In this document: in pieces, positions 34,208 through 43,349 of the stretch
Layout: each line of letters starts with the position of its first letter
Numbering within the stretch: position 1 is the stretch's first letter
Assembly: GCA_023974075.1 (NCBI GenBank)
Contig: CM043790.1
Coordinates: forward strand, 19,793,883 to 19,857,882
DNA from: Chaenocephalus aceratus
Taxonomy: Eukaryota > Chordata > Actinopteri > Perciformes > Channichthyidae
Direction: 5' to 3'
Length of the DNA: 64,000 nt
Notes under the pieces: model-generated
The model's input: the letters and a program-made list of their open reading frames with translations, nothing else
What the model was told of the DNA's origin: nothing
Database searches by the model: none
Made by a program: the position numbers and the translations under genes

Positions 34208-35290
34208 AAAACAGTAATTCAATAACGTGCTTTAACCACTAGGCGGTGCACACAAGGTACACACAGCCATAATAACTTTGTATTATTAGTGTAGGACACG
34301 TTTTATTCATGCTTTCACATAATTTTACAGCATATTGCTATACTATTTCAGACTCAGTATTTACATTCTTACATTCAAAGAAAATCAGTAATATCTTTAA
34401 AAACTACAGTCCTTTTATATCAGCTGTGCACCGTTATGGTGTAAATATAACCTATCTGTGAATTAGATCAGCCGAATTAGTGTTGATACTGCAAGGAGAC
34501 GTATTGTGTGAAGAGAAATTGAAGATGTTGTTTAATTGTTGAATATATTTATGATCCACGTCAAGTATTCAGTTTCAGCGGCATTTTCTCAGTTTTTCCA
34601 AAGGTCTTCTCCTCAGGGCTCTATAAATAAAGAACTACGGCAGATCTGTAATATACAATGCAGCCGAACCGTGTCTTACAATGCCGTTATGTGATGACTT
34701 TCAAAGAGAAAAGCATGAACACTCGGAATTAAGTATTATTTTATTCTTTTAAAATGTTTTCCGGATTTCATATCATATAAACACCAAATCCCAGCATGCA
34801 TTGCGGCTAAAACATCCAATAAGCAAGCTTAAAACCATAGCTGAGGATCTTGGGTAATCGCTCGAAATGCCTACGTCTGTTTACGGTTATTTTTATTTTG
34901 AAATTCAGTTCCTGACGGACGCCAAAAAAACCCGAGATTATGGAATCAAACCAATAAATAAAAGCAAGGATAATTGAGTGTTATTGGTGAGTAAATAACA
35001 GTGTGTTATTTTGAAAAGAATAACAAATTAGAAGGAAAAAAAGATTTAAAAAATACAGATTTCAGTATCCTGAGGCTCTGAGCCCCATTTATTTTCCTCA
35101 CAGACGGCAACAAAAGTCCGAAATTATACGATTTCAAATAAAAGCAATAACTGTGGCTTGATATTGAGTAAGAACATGTTTTTATGAACCACACAGCTTC
35201 CGGTCTTCCTCGACCCGACCGGAGAAAAATACATGCTGCAGGCAGTAGAAATACATTGCTTTTAAAATCCTGCTGTGCAACACGAAAAAA
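32455..35290. mobile_element. element with about 480-bp inverted repeats and no coding gene
   Basis: The left arm (about 32455-32935) and right arm (about 34868-35290) are inverted copies with only scattered differences; the left arm has an extra 18-bp tandem copy of 'acaataaatggggctcag'. The outer edge reads TTTTTTCGTGTTGCACAGCA on both sides. The middle shares several blocks with the element at 47186-49949, for example 'gacactacactaccca' at 32950. I see no transposase. The exact target duplication is unclear because short 'cgtgtt...aacacg' palindromes repeat at the right edge. Confidence 0.75.
34172..34204. repeat. (TA)n at the centre of a small palindrome
   Basis: TA tract flanked by 'tgtttttatgtgt' and 'acacataaaaaca', so the whole could fold as a hairpin. 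Confidence 0.9.
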
Positions 35291-35339
35291 AGGGGCAAAT
35301 CGTGTTGGTGAACACGAATCAATAGATAAAAAATCGTGT

Positions 35340-35734
35340 TGGTGAACACGAAATGCCGTGAGACTGGGTTGGTCAGTGAGGCGGCTATATTCAGAAAGTT
35401 CATCAAAGTGTCTCTTAACTTTCCTGGCCCTGGTTGTTTCAAACTGTGTTTGACTTCCCCATTTAGTAGCCAGGGCAAGAGTGGCGGGGTAATAATGACC
35501 ACTCGGGGTGGGCACCAGAGGATAATTGCAGGACACATCATGATCCGTGGTCTGAGTTTCACCCGTAGGCGTAGCGTGTTGCTGCTTTCATTCCCAGTGT
35601 CCGGTACTTCTTCACCTTGCGGCGGAGCAGGTAAGGAGCCGGAGGGGGAGGGGTGCGGCTGGTCAAGCGCCAGGCCTGGCTCTCCTCTAGACGAGCAGCT
35701 AGCAGCTGCTGAGTCGTCCCTATTATCATCATCA
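35340..35734 (-). pseudogene. ZMYM1-like hAT transposase, second coding segment
   Basis: Starts after a 'ctctcggctgtag' acceptor (AG at 35736-35735) and continues the codon left open by exon 1, giving SDDDNRDDSAAASCSSRGEP. After about 60 residues (VPDTGNESSNT) the plausible frame shifts; the other frame then shows TTRARKVKRHFDELSEYSRL and FRV, the segment that in ZMYM1-like hAT transposases precedes the catalytic core. It breaks off where the long-inverted-repeat element begins. The middle of the protein and the whole catalytic domain are absent. Confidence 0.7.
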
Positions 35735-35868
35735 CTACAGCCGAGAGACAGAAAAGGAAATAAGATAGGCGGCCGAGCTACACGAAGTAACAACAACCAT
35801 ATGATATCAACATTTACCACAAACTCACATTTTCTTGTTGACAGTGTGTGTCCGTGATTGTAGCCTAC

Positions 35869-37309
35869 CAGAGATGGGGACTCGAGTCTGCGACTCGGAC
35901 TCGAGTCGCACTTAAGTCGCACACACAGAGACTTGAGACTTGACTTGGACTCGTGACCAAAAGACTTCAGACTCGACTTGGACTCGTGTGTTGGGACTCG
36001 TGAACAATCATTGTGTTTTCTATTTTTGGCGTATTAAAGGTGGGGTAGGTACATTTGAGAGAAACCAGCTCGAGATCGCTAGAATTTGAAAATACACAAC
36101 CGGAGATAATCTGCTAGAGGCTGCTACTTCCTCACAGAGCCCCTCCTCCAACACACACGAACGCGCACATGACCAATGAGGGCACGAGATAAGTTTGTGC
36201 CCAGATGGAAGGCTGACAGGCAGGCAGGCCATCCAGTTATTTTAGCCGGGCTCATTACGCAGACGTGCGCGCCTCTGTTACTACCTCGTAGTAACACCAT
36301 GGCGACCGGCGGCACACCTGCAGCTGTACCGCTTGTAATTAGGTTCAACTATAAAAACTTCGAACAAAACGCCGGCGGCACCAACAAAAGGAGCGCACAC
36401 TGCAAAGTCTGCAATATCAAAATCAAGGATGCTGGCGCAATAACGTCGAATTTCATCAGGCACTTGAAAACTCACCCGGAGAGGTCAGTCACATTAACGC
36501 ATGGACGGTTAGCAAACATGTTTAGCTCAGCATCAGCTATGTAATGTTAACTTAGCTTGCTGCTAGCTTTGGAACTGAATATTTGAAAAGATGAGTGAAT
36601 GTTTTCTTGTCGCACTTGTTTGAGTTGAGTGGCGTTGACATCCAACTCTTGACATGACATAAAAAAGGTCGGTAACGTTAATCATTACGTTCCGCTGCCA
36701 CCATTTACTGGCTAACTTTAAACGTAGAAAAATACATAGTTACATACATAAATACATCTGTGGGTTTATAGGCAGGTTACAGGTTTATTGTTGACCACGT
36801 AACGTTAATGTTACAGGTTTATCAGGTTACCATGACACTGGCTTTGAGTGAGAGGATAGAGGAATATGTTTATTAATAGTAGACTTAAAAGATGTCATTA
36901 GAGACCCAGTGTAATTAAACAATACGGTTGATACAAAGACGTATTTGACGTATTTCTGATTCTGAATTGTTTTGCTTATAAGTTGTTTGCATTTAGCTAA
37001 AGTGTGATGTTTTTCCTCATATTGCATTGCAATAGCCTGTTTAAAGTCATCATATAACAAACAACTAATCAGTACTGATACTGTATGCTAATAGATATAG
37101 GAGTGATACAGTAAATGCTTTGAATTTCTTAGATATAGCTGTGCAGTATTCTTAACAGACTGGATAGCAGCAGACAATAGAAGGCTTATTACAACCAGAA
37201 GAGACATGAGACTTTTATTTTTTTAGAGACTTGAGACTTGACTTGGACTCGTGACCAAAGACTTGAGACTTGACTTGGACTTGCAAAAAAAGACTTGTGA
37301 ACATCTCTG
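35869..37309 (+). mobile_element. hAT element with ZBED exon
   Basis: Ends CAGAGATGGGGACTCGAGTC and AAGACTTGTGAACATCTCTG, with many 'gacttggactcgtg' words near both ends, flanked by TAGCCTAC (35861-35868 and 37310-37317). Contains one BED-finger exon (36299-36482) and no catalytic domain. Its right target copy overlaps the left target copy of the next MITE. Confidence 0.93.
36299..36482 (+). pseudogene. BED zinc-finger exon of a hAT transposase
   Basis: The likely start is the ATG at 36299 in a strong context (accATGg), although the frame is open from 36176. The peptide runs MATGGTPAAVPLVI, then a BED-type finger: HCKVCNIKIKDAGAITSNF followed by IRHLKTHPE (C-x2-C ... H-x4-H). A donor-like GAG|GTCAGT follows at 36483. 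Downstream exons for the catalytic domain are not found before the element ends, so this is a leftover first exon. Confidence 0.75.
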
Positions 37310-37320
37310 TAGCCTACCTG

Positions 37321-38402
37321 CAGGGTTGGGAGGGTTACTTTGTAAATGTAATCAGTTACTGATTACTGAATACATGGCTCTGAAAGTAATCCAAATACAG
37401 TTACAGTTACGTGTCAGATTACTTTTAGATTACTTTTGGATTACTTTCTTTTTCCATCACAGATGGGTATGTTTTGGTGAACAGGAGACACAAAAAGCAA
37501 AAGGAAACTGAACGTGTTTTTACTGTTTTAATGGCGTATCAAGAGCACAACTGAAACATAACCTTTGAAACGATGCAACAACATAATATACTTGGGGATG
37601 CAGCTTGGGATGTGACGAGTGAGGGACACGGCTTAGAACGGGCGTGTCGCCTTCTGTCCTGCCAGTGTTGGCAGGACATTAATTCAAATGTCGAACTCGG
37701 ACTTCATTTTAAGGACATGTCAGCCAGGGGTGTAGAGCTATATTTGTTTAAGCACCGGATCGGCAAAACAGGAGACTCTGTGCACCAGTCTGCCTTGATC
37801 TATGAATTCATGTCCGTGACACTCACAGTAGCCTATCTGCTGCCCACAGCTGTTTTATAGAAGGAAAACCTCCTTCACTTCATGAAATCTCTGCAGCACC
37901 AGGAGGCAGCGGGAGGCAGCGGTTCAGGTTAACTCAGAAGACGAGCGTGCAGTGCCTTTCAGGCACCGGCTTCGCTGTGTTTACCTTCAGAATCATAAGG
38001 CAAAAGAGCGACCGCAGGCTGATGTGTTTTAACCACACACACCTCTACATACACACGACTTAAACGCAGACTTTTGTTCCTCCATGTTTCGTTGTTATTG
38101 TTTCACTGAGCGGACCCACCCCTTTTTTTCGCTCCTTTTTTGGTCCATCTGCGGCGGTAAAAGTTTTTGTGCGCTGTGATGATTCGGCTGTACCTTTAAT
38201 AATGAATATTAAATGTTGTGAGGAAATATTTCCATAAATAATTCCAATAAGTAATCCAAAATGTATTCACTTCAGGTTTACGAAAGTAACTGTAATCAGA
38301 TTACTCGTTTTTCAAATGTAACGCGAGCTGAATACAGTTACTTGATTTTTGTATTCTGATTACGTAACGCCGTTACATGTATTCCGTTACAACCCAACCC
38401 TG
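37321..38402. mobile_element. hAT MITE, CAGGGTTGGG family
   Basis: Starts CAGGGTTGGGAGGGTTACTT and ends GTTACAACCCAACCCTG, flanked by CCTACCTG (37313-37320 and 38403-38410). 1082 bp, subterminal 'gtaatcagttactgattac' words, no transposase. A truncated second copy in the other orientation lies at 42587-43345. Confidence 0.93.
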
Positions 38403-38410
38403 CCTACCTG

Positions 38411-38628
38411 TAAATCTGGCTAACCCCCACTAACGTTGTTGGCGGGCTGGGGCTCGGGGATGAAACACAGCTGGCAGTGGCAACAACTTCAGGTTCATCT
38501 CCTGCAGGAGGAGGAGTAGGGCGAAAAAAATATCCATCTAGCTTGGACAATTTGGCTTTACCTTGGTCCTCCTTTTTATATTTTTCTTTGCGTTTTGTAG
38601 CTCCACTTTTGTGTTTATAACTGCTCAT
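38411..38628 (-). pseudogene. ZMYM1-like hAT transposase, first exon
   Basis: Begins ATG at 38628 with MSSYKHKSGATKRKEKYKKE, a basic N-terminus typical of ZMYM1/ZMYM5-like hAT transposases in fish, then LSKLDGYF and a proline/serine-rich stretch. The exon ends in SQIY at a CAG|GTAGGC donor. The next coding segment (35734) continues the split codon in phase. The intron now contains two other hAT elements, inserted right at the donor. Confidence 0.75.
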
Positions 38629-39011
38629 GCTTAGGCAGTGCTCTGTTGAATGAAAAGTGATTGATGATGACGTTCATTTACGTATGATGTTGATGGACGG
38701 CTGTTGATGACGATTTTACCCAAAATACATTTGGAGACAATAGAAGGGATTCACTTGCAATTTTTCATGTTTGAATGTTAAATGTGAGTGTGAAAATAGC
38801 AGCACAAGTTCAACTCATATTATAGGCTACAATGCTTTATACCTAATATGACCACGAACGTCAGTGCACTCAGTGGCGCGAGGCAGCAGGGCCCGTCGGC
38901 GAATATCTCGGGGGCGGAGCCTGCTGCCTCGGCGACGGGCCCCCATTGGGTCCCGACCGTCCCGGGCCCGGGAGTCCTGCCCCTACAGCCCCCCCTGAAG
39001 CTCCGCCAGTG

Positions 39012-39466
39012 GTCATTAACATGAACTATTATTACCTCTTATAAGCTATTATTCTGCCTTTCATTCACTACTATTCTGTTTTACATATATGACTATTGTT
39101 ATTAACATGAAATACTATTCCCTCTTACATAGGTTATTATTCTGTCTTACATACATTGTTTACCGATTACACACATACTACTATCCTCTTTCACATACAC
39201 TATTATAATGTTCTATTAGATTATAGTTGTTTGTGAAAGACGATAGTGGTGTGTGTACGAGAGTATGATGGTGCGTTTAAGAGATTTTGTTTTTGTGTGT
39301 GAGAGAGAATAGTTATTTATGTATGATAGTATGATAGTAAATGAAGGAAGGAATGACAGTACGTTAAAGACGGTATGATGCTGTGTGTGAAAGAGTCTGG
39401 TGGTGTACATGTGAGATTCTGATATTGTTTGTAAGACCAAGTATGAGTTGTGAGCTAGACAGCCTC
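39012..39466. other. right arm of the 26.5-kb unit
   Basis: No gene. AT-rich 'ctattattct' words give way to 'gtatgatggtg' and 'gtgtgtgagagagaatag' reiterations, and the last 75 bases (to 39470) are the inverted copy of 12998-13062. Confidence 0.8.
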
Positions 39467-39478
39467 TCATAATTTTTT

Positions 39479-40123
39479 CGTAGCTTTTGCTGTATCACTC
39501 TTTGCTTTGATAAAGTAGGGAAAAATCATCCCACTATAATCATCAGTAAATGCTATTGCATATCTGTACCCGTCTTTCTCTGCTGGTTCTATTGGGCCGC
39601 ATAGGTCTAGCTCTAGTACTGTCTTTGCTTTTGCATCTGCCTGCCTGTTTCTGCTTTGAGTACATTTTCCCTGCGTACATGTTTCACAGTTATGCTTAGA
39701 CATGTCATGTTTCGCTTTGATCGACATACCTTTAACCACTTTCTCAAGTTTAGACACATCCTCAAAATTACAATGACCAAGTATTCTATGCCATGTCTGG
39801 ATGTCATGACAACCATTACAAACATCATCAGTATTTTCATCCTCTACTGTGCTAAGGTAATATAGCCTACCATACACATCCATTTTAAATTTAGTACCAT
39901 TTTGATGAATCAGCCAATCATCACCGTCCTTGAAGCGGACCTCAGCTCCGCTGGCTGTCGCTGCTTTCACGGAGAAAATGTCCTGTGAAAAAGATGGGAT
40001 GTAAAGCGTTCGTTTGAGCCTCGTTTTCACTTGCCGTCCCTCGCTGTCGAGCAGAACAACTTCGGCTTCTCCTCTCATCTTCGCCATCCCGGTCGTTTTC
40101 GTTCCATCTGCCAGCTCTATCAC
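39479..40123 (-). pseudogene. copia integrase, N-terminal part
   Basis: The open frame covers 218 codons. It starts in the Gag-pre-integrase region (TLYIPSFSQDIFSVK, YYLST). The integrase zinc finger is intact: H112, H117, C146 and C149 (TWHRILGHCNFEDVSKLEK, NCETCTQGKC). The first catalytic Asp is D173 (LELDLCGPIEP), followed by YAIAFTDDYSGMIF. The last codons read into the inserted unit; the real continuation is at 12989 on the far side. A one-base frame change near 40130 separates it from the protease above. Confidence 0.88.
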
Positions 40124-41154
40124 ATGGTCCTCGGGTCTAAATCGATTGTCTTAAACTTTGCCGGGTCATTAATCATGTGTGTCGTGGCACCACAGTCGAC
40201 CAAAAGACCTCTCTTATTTCCTACTTGATTTTGACAGTCACTTATTTTGAAAAAGAATGATGCACCGGTGTCATCCTCCGTGTCTCCGTCTGCCTTCTTC
40301 ACCTGATTACGGCCCAGCCCTCTGCCTCGGCCTCGCCCCCTTCCTCGGTGTGGCGTGTCCCACCGTCGCTCCTCTCGCCTCGCTTGGATCTCGTTAGGGC
40401 ATGTCCTAGCCATATGCCCCATCTTTCCACATGTGTAGCATTCAGTGTCGGCTAAGTCCATCTTCTTCCCTCTTCCACGTCCTCGTGTCCTCGCTCCACT
40501 AGTCCTCATAACGCCGTCCTCGTCCGCATTCATGTTACTCGTCCTATATTTTTCAGTGCTCTCATAGCTCCGCAGTTTAGCTTTGAACTCACCGAACGTT
40601 AGACGGTCGTTGGTTTGAGTGACGTGCACAACAAACGGGTTGAATGAGTCCGGTAACCCCTTCACTACCATGGCAATCTGCAACCCGTCACTGATATTTT
40701 CTTCGGCCCTTCTCAAAGACGTGAATATAGTCTCCGCTCGAATAATATAATCAGTAACAGTCTCGTTGCTTGCTTTGTGGAGAGAAGAGAGTTCACAGTA
40801 CAGGCTCACGACTCGTGGTTTTTCCTTTCCTGCGTAGTGCTCTCGGAGTATTGCCAACGCTTTTCTTCCATCTCGTTTCGCGTCTCTCATTATGAGTGAT
40901 AAACTCTTATTATCTAGACACTGCACTAATTCAGCATATGCTTCTGCATTCTTTGTTGCGTCTTCTTCAAGTGCTTGTTCGTCGTTGTAGTCTATCGCTG
41001 GCTCTTCCAGGATAACTTCACTGAGGCCGCGCAGTTCCATGTGCGCCAAAAACCTCGTCTCCCATACCTCAAAGTTTTTCTCGTCACCGTCGAATAACAA
41101 CTTAAACCACCTTTGGCTTCCTTGACCGGGCCCATAACCTGTTGCGTGAGACAT
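40120..41154 (-). CDS. copia Gag and protease
   Basis: 344 codons. The ATG at 41154 lies inside the right LTR, 15 bases from its inner edge, so translation would start in U5. Residues 1-200 are a UBN2-like copia Gag (FEVWETRFLAHMELRGL, LREHYAGKEKPRVVSLYCEL, VVKGLPDSFNPFV). Arg/Gly-rich stretches (TRGRGRGKK, HRGRGRGRGRGLGRN) flank one CCHC knuckle, CYTCGKMGHMARTC, at 239-252. The protease signature LLVDCGATTHMI follows, with its catalytic Asp at 320 in a DCGA rather than DSGA context. The frame ends at DPRTM by a one-base shift. Confidence 0.92.
   Translation of the reverse strand: MSHATGYGPGQGSQRWFKLLFDGDEKNFEVWETRFLAHMELRGLSEVILEEPAIDYNDEQALEEDATKNAEAYAELVQCLDNKSLSLIMRDAKRDGRKALAILREHYAGKEKPRVVSLYCELSSLHKASNETVTDYIIRAETIFTSLRRAEENISDGLQIAMVVKGLPDSFNPFVVHVTQTNDRLTFGEFKAKLRSYESTEKYRTSNMNADEDGVMRTSGARTRGRGRGKKMDLADTECYTCGKMGHMARTCPNEIQARREERRWDTPHRGRGRGRGRGLGRNQVKKADGDTEDDTGASFFFKISDCQNQVGNKRGLLVDCGATTHMINDPAKFKTIDLDPRTM
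41126..41139 (-). promoter_or_regulatory. copia primer-binding site, internal tRNA-iMet type
   Basis: Minus-strand GGTTATGGGCCCGG directly follows the 5' LTR. It matches the copia type of site, complementary to the anticodon arm of initiator tRNA-Met rather than to a tRNA 3' end. Confidence 0.85.
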
Positions 41155-41383
41155 TATATTCAGCAGAAGTCTCCACGTTTGCAGTCAACCAAAGTAGCTT
41201 GTAAGTATGCTAACGGACAGAAGAAACACACGACCACATCGCTCAGAGTTTGGCCTGGAGTACTGGGCCGTTTATTGTATCTGCGCATGCTCATTAGCAT
41301 CACCACGTTTCAGGCACATTCTGATGATGTCATACACATGAACTGAAACATGACTTTGTTATTATACAAAATTATGCTCAACA
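41140..41383 (-). repeat. copia 5' LTR (right on the plus strand)
   Basis: 244 bp, same ends as 11088-11329, followed by the CACGG target copy. Confidence 0.93.
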
Positions 41384-41388
41384 CACGG

Positions 41389-42083
41389 CCTTCTCGGTTT
41401 TTTGCTGATCACAATGGTTAAAGACAAGAGTAATGCATTGATATCAAATTCACATACTGAATCATAAGGAGGAATGCTCGGAGTGCACGCACTGTGATAT
41501 GTTAAAAAAAATAACATTTACTTCCTAAATTAAAACCTTTTATTGGGGACTTTCTGTTTATTCAATCATGCAAGTGAAGTGATAAACAAGCTGGCTTTGT
41601 GCATGTTAACACATATGTTAACACATGGCAATGTATGTTAACACATTGGTCACCAACATGCGCAAGAGCAAGAAAAACTAGAAGCAAACTCTGGCTGTGG
41701 TCATCCAACATGCAGGATTACAGTCACATGAGTGCTTGCACCTACTTTTTCTAATTTAAGTTTACAGTGTTCTCTGGTAAAGGGCTACATTATACAGCTA
41801 AAATTCCAGAGAAGTAAATCTCCTTGACAAATGAAGCTTAGCGCAAGTTCAATAAGGAAGACCTAACACGAGTCACTTACACGTCACTCTATGGCTCCCT
41901 TCCCCCCTCATTAAATATGAGGGCGTCACCCCTCAGCAGCCAATAGCTGCACATGCTAAATTCCTTAAATGCCTGCTCTTCCTCCCTGTCAGTTGTCATT
42001 TGCAGATGACCGCACGCAGTAGCAGTACTAGAATACTCCTCCTCGTGAGAAAAAAAAAAAAGCACAAGAAAAACTAGCTCAAG
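41389..42083. other. spacer with short GTTAAC repeats
   Basis: Continues the host DNA interrupted by copia. At 41603-41655 the word 'tgttaacaca' occurs three times. 41890-42060 is less AT-rich with an A-run at 42049-42061 just before the next reading frame and may be its 5' leader. Confidence 0.5.
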
Positions 42084-42554
42084 ATGTCCAACTCGGACAA
42101 TTCAGATCACGAACCTGGTATGGAAATCTTCGAGCCCGGTTCGGCTCCCCACAGCGGCCTATCACCAGAGGCAGACTTCCTCATCGCCCGGCTCCTGCAG
42201 CAGGGCATCCCCACAGCCCCAGGCCTCACTCTCTCGCAGCTCCGAGAGCTCTCGGATCAGGTCTCCAGCACAGCTCCCCAGTCCGGGGCAGCAGCTCCAG
42301 TCAACTCCCCAGAGAGCAGGGCGAGGACGCGGAAGGGCAGGAAGTCGAGCCCTCCAAGATCCCGTCCACCTCCAAAATCCACCCCTTCCCAGGCTCGCCA
42401 GTCCGGGAGCATCACTAACACACCCCTCATGGAGAGTAGCATGGCCGGCTCCCTGCAATCCCTGGCTAGCTCCATGATAGCTATCGATGCTCGCCTCCAG
42501 GCCCTGGAAGACTCCGTCACAGGAGCTTCGACTTCTGTGGCACTCAGGTACTAG
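42084..42554 (+). CDS. gag-like low-complexity protein, possibly Ngaro ORF1
   Basis: 156 codons from ATG. Acidic N-terminus (SNSDNSDHEPGMEIFEPG), then a helix-like LSPEADFLIARLLQQG, a proline/serine/arginine-rich basic middle (RTRKGRKSSPPRSRPPPKS) and a C-terminal helix SLASSMIAIDARLQALEDSV. This plan (acidic, basic, coiled helix) recalls the ORF1/Gag of tyrosine-recombinase retroelements. A decayed Ngaro-like RT/RH/YR lies 15.6 kb downstream in the same orientation, with a MITE, LINE, Harbinger and DIRS in between, so this could be its 5' part. I do not recognise the protein with confidence. Confidence 0.45.
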   Translation: MSNSDNSDHEPGMEIFEPGSAPHSGLSPEADFLIARLLQQGIPTAPGLTLSQLRELSDQVSSTAPQSGAAAPVNSPESRARTRKGRKSSPPRSRPPPKSTPSQARQSGSITNTPLMESSMAGSLQSLASSMIAIDARLQALEDSVTGASTSVALRY

Positions 42555-42586
42555 TGTTAACGAAAATGTTTGCACTCACCCTTACA

Positions 42587-43345
42587 CAGGGTTGGGTTGT
42601 AACGGAATACATGTAACGGCGTTATGTAATCAGAAATACAAAAAAATCAAGTATATTCAGCGGGCGTTACATTTGAAAAACGAGTAATCTGAGTCAGTTA
42701 CATTTTCGGAAACCTGAAGTGAATACTTATTAGAATTATTGGTTGAAAAGTTTCCTCACAAAATGTAATATTCATTACCGGCAGAACCGTGTGCACACTG
42801 CACTCTGCACAGCGCTGCAGCGTGTCCGTGAGCGAGAGATGCAGCGTGTCTGTGAGGCCCCGCCCCCGCACGCAGATGAGAGAGAGAGAGTTCTCTTTCA
42901 AAATATATTGAAAGGTAGAAACAGAGATGGTTAGATAAAACGTGGAAGATAACGTTTATGTAGCATTTATTTATTGTCGAAATGATGACATTTATAACGG
43001 GATCAAATCAAAGTGAATGGCCTGCTGAATGCATAGGGCAAGTGACTGGAAAAAAGTTATTACATTGTTTCAGATACTAAATAATAATGATAATTCATTC
43101 TATTTAGGGGCACCTTTCAAAGCACCCAAGGACACCTTACAATGCATAACATATTCCAAGGAAAGGTTTTAAGACGGTACAAGAATGCAGTATGGGTGAG
43201 TTTTTATGTGTGGTGCAGATGAGAGCTGTCCAGAATGACACTAAGATGTTGTGTTGTGCTCTTGATAAGCCATTAAAACAGTAAAATATGTGTCTCCCGT
43301 TCACCAAAACATACCCATCTGGTATGGAAAAGAAAGTATTCCAAA
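42587..43345. mobile_element. truncated hAT MITE, split by the LINE
   Basis: Starts CAGGGTTGGGTTGTAACGG, the inverted orientation of the 37321-38402 family, and keeps its interior (caaaacatacccatctg) to about 43345. After the LINE, 51773-51796 ('ggaagtattctaaaagtaat') continues the same family. The far end is missing. Confidence 0.8.
43078..43150 (+). repeat. short dispersed repeat
   Basis: 'taataatgataattcattct' then 'cacctttcaaagcacccaag' and 'caccttacaatgca'; third copy of the family seen at 14800 and 29092, here inside the MITE. Confidence 0.6.
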
Positions 43346-43349
43346 GAAA

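Larger units (their letters stand above)
32179..39011 (-). mobile_element. hAT element with ZMYM1-like transposase, carrying three insertions
   Basis: Ends CACTGGCGG and CCGCCAGTG, both followed by GC-rich 'cccgggcc' sequence, flanked by GTCATTCA (32171-32178) and GTCATTAA (39012-39019), an 8-bp duplication with one mismatch. A broken transposase runs on the minus strand (38628-38411, 35734-35340). Three later insertions separate its parts: a long-inverted-repeat element (32455-35290), a ZBED hAT (35869-37309) and a hAT MITE (37321-38402). Confidence 0.85.
12998..39470. mobile_element. 26.5-kb unit with inverted ends and 8-bp target duplication
   Basis: The unit interrupts the copia integrase. 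Both ends read ATGAGAGGC (C or T) GTCTAGCTCAC inward and stay almost identical for about 60 bases before diverging into subterminal reiterations of short words such as 'catcatactctc' and 'cacacaca'. The flanks are AATTTTTT at 12990-12997 and 39471-39478. The same subterminal style recurs at 13080-13410, 32096-32170 and 39020-39395, so I assign those segments to this unit. No transposase of its own is visible; recognisable genes inside belong to nested elements. An 8-bp duplication fits hAT, but the ends lack the usual CAG-type hAT start, so the superfamily is open. It may be a short non-autonomous element filled later by insertions, or a large unit that moved with its cargo. Confidence 0.82.
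11083..41388 (-). mobile_element. Ty1/copia retrotransposon, split by a 26.5-kb insertion
   Basis: Minus-strand element bounded by near-identical LTRs (11088-11329 and 41140-41383) that start TGTTG and end CAACA, flanked by the 5-bp duplication CACGG (11083-11087 and 41384-41388). Reading leftward from the right LTR: primer-binding site, Gag with CCHC knuckle and protease, integrase, then after the insertion the rest of integrase, a deleted reverse transcriptase and RNase H, then the polypurine tract and left LTR. Without the insertion the element would be about 3.8 kb, shorter than a full copia because most of RT is missing. Gag, protease, integrase and RNase H come in copia order. It resembles the copia elements known from fish (GalEa-like), but I did not test clade membership. 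Confidence 0.93.
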
